This document shows, piece after piece, positions 9,054 to 10,746 of a DNA stretch of 10,746 bases; the first letter of the stretch is position 1, and each line of letters begins with the position of its first letter. Source of the stretch: Polyrhizophydium stewartii. Lineage: Eukaryota > Chytridiomycota > Chytridiomycetes > Rhizophydiales. Where the stretch lies: NCBI GenBank assembly GCA_027604665.1, contig JADGIZ010000637.1, positions 1 to 10,746 on the forward strand, given 5' to 3'. The notes beneath the pieces are model-generated. The model was not told the DNA's origin. It searched no databases and saw nothing but the letters and a program-made list of their open reading frames with translations. A program made the position numbers and the translations under genes.

Positions 9054-9172
9054 TGTGCGCTCGCGGATTGAGGTCGCACGCCTTGTGCCGTGCTCGTCAT
9101 CCTCTCCAACGCGCTGCGCCGGTTTCTGCCCCTCGATAACGACCAGCGACACATGAACCCTTGCTGTGCCTG
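9054..9172. promoter_or_regulatory. Divergent intergenic region between At4g15545-like and Thg1-like genes
   Basis: 119 bp between the preferred start codons of two divergent genes. It must hold both promoters unless the start sites lie elsewhere. GC-rich, with no TATA box or clear motif seen. Its size depends on the start choices: 71 bp if both genes used ATGs at 9230 and 9302. Confidence 0.4.
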
Positions 9173-10472
9173 ATGCCGCCCCACCAACCGCTACTCCCGC
9201 TGCTCGTGCAGGCCATCTGTGCCCGTCCACGGCCCCGCGCCTCCTTCAGCCTGCACCGCAAGCACACCGCGCATCTCGCACGTCACCGGTCGCAGCGCGT
9301 CATGACGTTCCCGCCTTCGGCGCTTGCCGCTTTGGCGAGCATGTACGAGAGCGAGGCCGCCCAGAGGTGCGTCCAGCCTGCGGCCGCCAGAGGCGGGCCT
9401 GCAGCGTCGCCGCGCCAACACGCTCCGCGGCGACACATGCAGGCTCAAGGCAATCGAAGGCCAGTTTGACATGGCAATCCGGCCGACCGACCACTTTGTC
9501 ATCCGCATTGACGGTGTCGCCTTCAGCACTTTCACCCGCGGCGTCGAGCTGCCGTTTGACGAGCGCATCACCCGCGCCATGGTCTCCACAACCTGCGATC
9601 TCGTCACCCGCTTCAACGCACTGACTGGATACACGCAGTCGGACGAGATCTCGCTGGTCTTTCCTGCGGCAGAAGTGCCCAGCGACTCGCCATACGCAGC
9701 CATGCTCCAGATTCGGAACTCGAAGAAGCGCTCGCCAAAGCGCAAACATGAGACGGTCGCTGATGCCGACCTTATGGCGGAGGACTCGGACGCCCCTGCG
9801 AGCGCAAACGCCGTGAGCTCGGACGCCCAGTCTGTGCAGCTCGCACAGACAGACGGCCGCGTGCACATGTACAATGGCCGCATTCAGAAACTGGCGTCGG
9901 TCACGGCCTCGTTTGCCGCCGCGCGATTCAACTACCATCTGTCGACGCCGGCATCGCAGTGGGACTCGCTGCCCAATGAGCGCGTGCGCGAGCGCATGCT
10001 GGCGCACGAAGCATACTTTGACTCGCGCGTCTTTGCGCTGCCAGATCTGCGTGTCGCCGCCGACTCCATCTTCTGGCGCTCCAACTTTGACGGCCTGCGC
10101 AATGCCGTCTCGCACGTCGCCCAATCTCGCTTCTCCAGGAAAGAGCTGCACGGCAAATCAGTTCGCAAGCAGATCGATATGCTCGAGGCTGCTGGCATCG
10201 ACATCCTCGCCTCGTTCAGTGCCAGGCATATCTTCGGCACCTGGGTCAAGCGAGAGCAGTTTCTGCTCGAGAACGCCGTAAACCCAAAGACGGGCGAGCC
10301 CGTCGAGGGTCCCGTGTTGCGCACGCGGCTGCGCACAGGCTCTTTCAACTGGGCCGACTGGACAGAGGACGAGCGGACACTCTTTGCCGCCTCCAAGTTT
10401 TGGCCCCAAGACGAGCGCGCGCCGCCCATGGATCTGCTCAATGAGCAAAAATCTAATCGCATCGATCAGTAA
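9173..10472 (+). CDS. Thg1-like protein (TLP), 3'-5' RNA polymerase, probable mitochondrial presequence
   Basis: Two exons (9173-9366, 9443-10472), 407 aa; the 76-nt intron is GT-AG and restores the MYESEAAQR-LKAIEG join. Thg1/TLP enzymes add nucleotides to tRNA 5' ends in the 3'-5' direction. Metal-binding motifs are intact: RIDG (Asp88) and YTQSDE (Asp132, Glu133). The YTQSDE form, RGVELPFDER, NGRIQKLASVTASFAAARFN, SRVFALPDL, LRNAVSHVAQSRFSRKELHGKS follow bacterial-type TLPs rather than eukaryotic Thg1 (YGQSDE), so it should repair 5' ends by templated addition rather than add G-1 to tRNA-His. Residues 1-43 have seven Arg, one Lys, Leu/Ala/Ser and no acidic residue, as in mitochondrial presequences. 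A second in-frame ATG at 9302 would give a protein without it. About 70 residues (139-207), including basic KKRSPKRKH, are inserted after QSDE. Family certain; targeting inferred. Confidence 0.92.
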
Positions 10473-10626
10473 TCAGCCTCAGGCGCCCGATCAACATAAG
10501 AAACTCACCATTCTCCAGATAGGAGTTCACCTCCCACTGAGTTTGAATTTAAGAACTTTGAAGAGTGCGGATTCGCACCCGCGGTTTCCTTGCCGTTGCA
10601 AAGGAGTGCACAGCAGTAGCTGCACA
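10473..10626. other. Convergent intergenic region
   Basis: 154 bp between the stop of the Thg1-like gene and the stop of the minus-strand gene at the window end. It should hold both 3' UTRs and polyadenylation sites. It is AT-richer than its surroundings around 10540-10562. A small hairpin (GCGG/CCGC, 10567-10582) is present. No gene seen. Confidence 0.5.
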
Positions 10627-10746
10627 TCATGCTTGAGCACGCTGTTGTTGTTGTTGAGGGCGCAAGTACGGCGGGTCATCTTGCTTGGCCACCGGGTTGC
10701 CATGTGCATCGACTTGCTGAGGCTGCTGCAGGTAGAACATGGCGCG
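10627..10746 (-). CDS. C-terminal end of an unrecognised Gln-rich protein (partial)
   Basis: The minus strand reads open from the window end to a TGA at 10629-10627, giving 39 residues that include MFYLQQPQQVDAHGNPVAK, then DDPPYLRP, a QQQQQ run and RAQA. The Gln/Pro-rich composition, the CAA/CAG run and the clean stop next to an AT-richer gap look like the tail of a real gene. The rest lies beyond the window. The CTGCAG after FYL (10722-10727) could also be an intron acceptor, which would remove the first residues. I do not recognise the family. It converges with the Thg1-like gene. Confidence 0.5.
   Translation of the reverse strand, partial: RAMFYLQQPQQVDAHGNPVAKQDDPPYLRPQQQQQRAQA

Noticed and set aside
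9054..9230. N-terminal extension of the At4g15545-like protein from ATG 9230
   Set aside because: It would overlap the presequence exon of the divergent Thg1-like gene, and family members have a short lead before the coiled coil. The ATG at 9053 is preferred but not proven.
9300..10151. Minus-strand open frame of 283 codons opposite the Thg1-like gene
   Set aside because: It lies entirely antisense to a clearly conserved enzyme domain, with no motif of its own.
10555..10630. Possible minus-strand tRNA, from a T-arm-like GGTGCGAATCC
   Set aside because: The stem pairs only 4 bp around an 8-base loop, and no acceptor, anticodon or D arm can be folded around it.

Overview
The window looks like nuclear DNA of a compact, GC-rich, intron-bearing eukaryote. 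Seven protein genes are packed with gaps of 8 to about 155 bp. Most are interrupted by short GT-AG introns, mostly 56-133 nt, usually with a CTGAC or CTAAC branch site near the 3' end. Stops TAA, TAG and TGA are all used, so the standard code fits. The gene content is a fungal/opisthokont-like NOC3, a CCDC34-like coiled-coil protein, an Aven-like protein and a bacterial-type Thg1-like protein with what looks like a mitochondrial presequence. Together these suggest a zoosporic, chytrid-like fungus; that placement is inference, not proof.

Layout. (1) 25-1435 (+): 3' part of a TIGAR-like histidine phosphatase, entered from an intron at the window edge. (2) 1509-2957 (+): single-exon CCDC34-like protein. 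(3) 2990-6454 (-): complete NOC3, 11 exons and 798 aa, converging on gene 2 with 32 bp between stops. Its one long intron (282 nt) carries a box C/D snoRNA at 3782-3852. (4) 6564-7589 (+): Aven-like protein, divergent from NOC3 across 109 bp. (5) 7598-9053 (-): 5-exon protein of the plant At4g15545-like coiled-coil family, with only 8 bp between its stop and that of Aven. (6) 9173-10472 (+): two-exon Thg1-like 3'-5' RNA polymerase (TLP) with an Arg-rich N-terminal extension, divergent from gene 5 across 119 bp. (7) 10627-10746 (-): 3' end of a Gln-rich, unrecognised gene. No stretch over 300 bp is without a gene.

There is no operon logic here, but two themes recur. NOC3 and its intronic snoRNA both serve ribosome biogenesis. 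The TLP, if mitochondrial, would be a candidate for 5' repair/editing of mitochondrial tRNAs, a process known from chytrids and from Dictyostelium. Exon joins were worked out by hand from reading phase, splice signals and remembered family similarity. The least certain points are the NOC3 exon 2/3 join and the 5' ends of genes 5 and 6.
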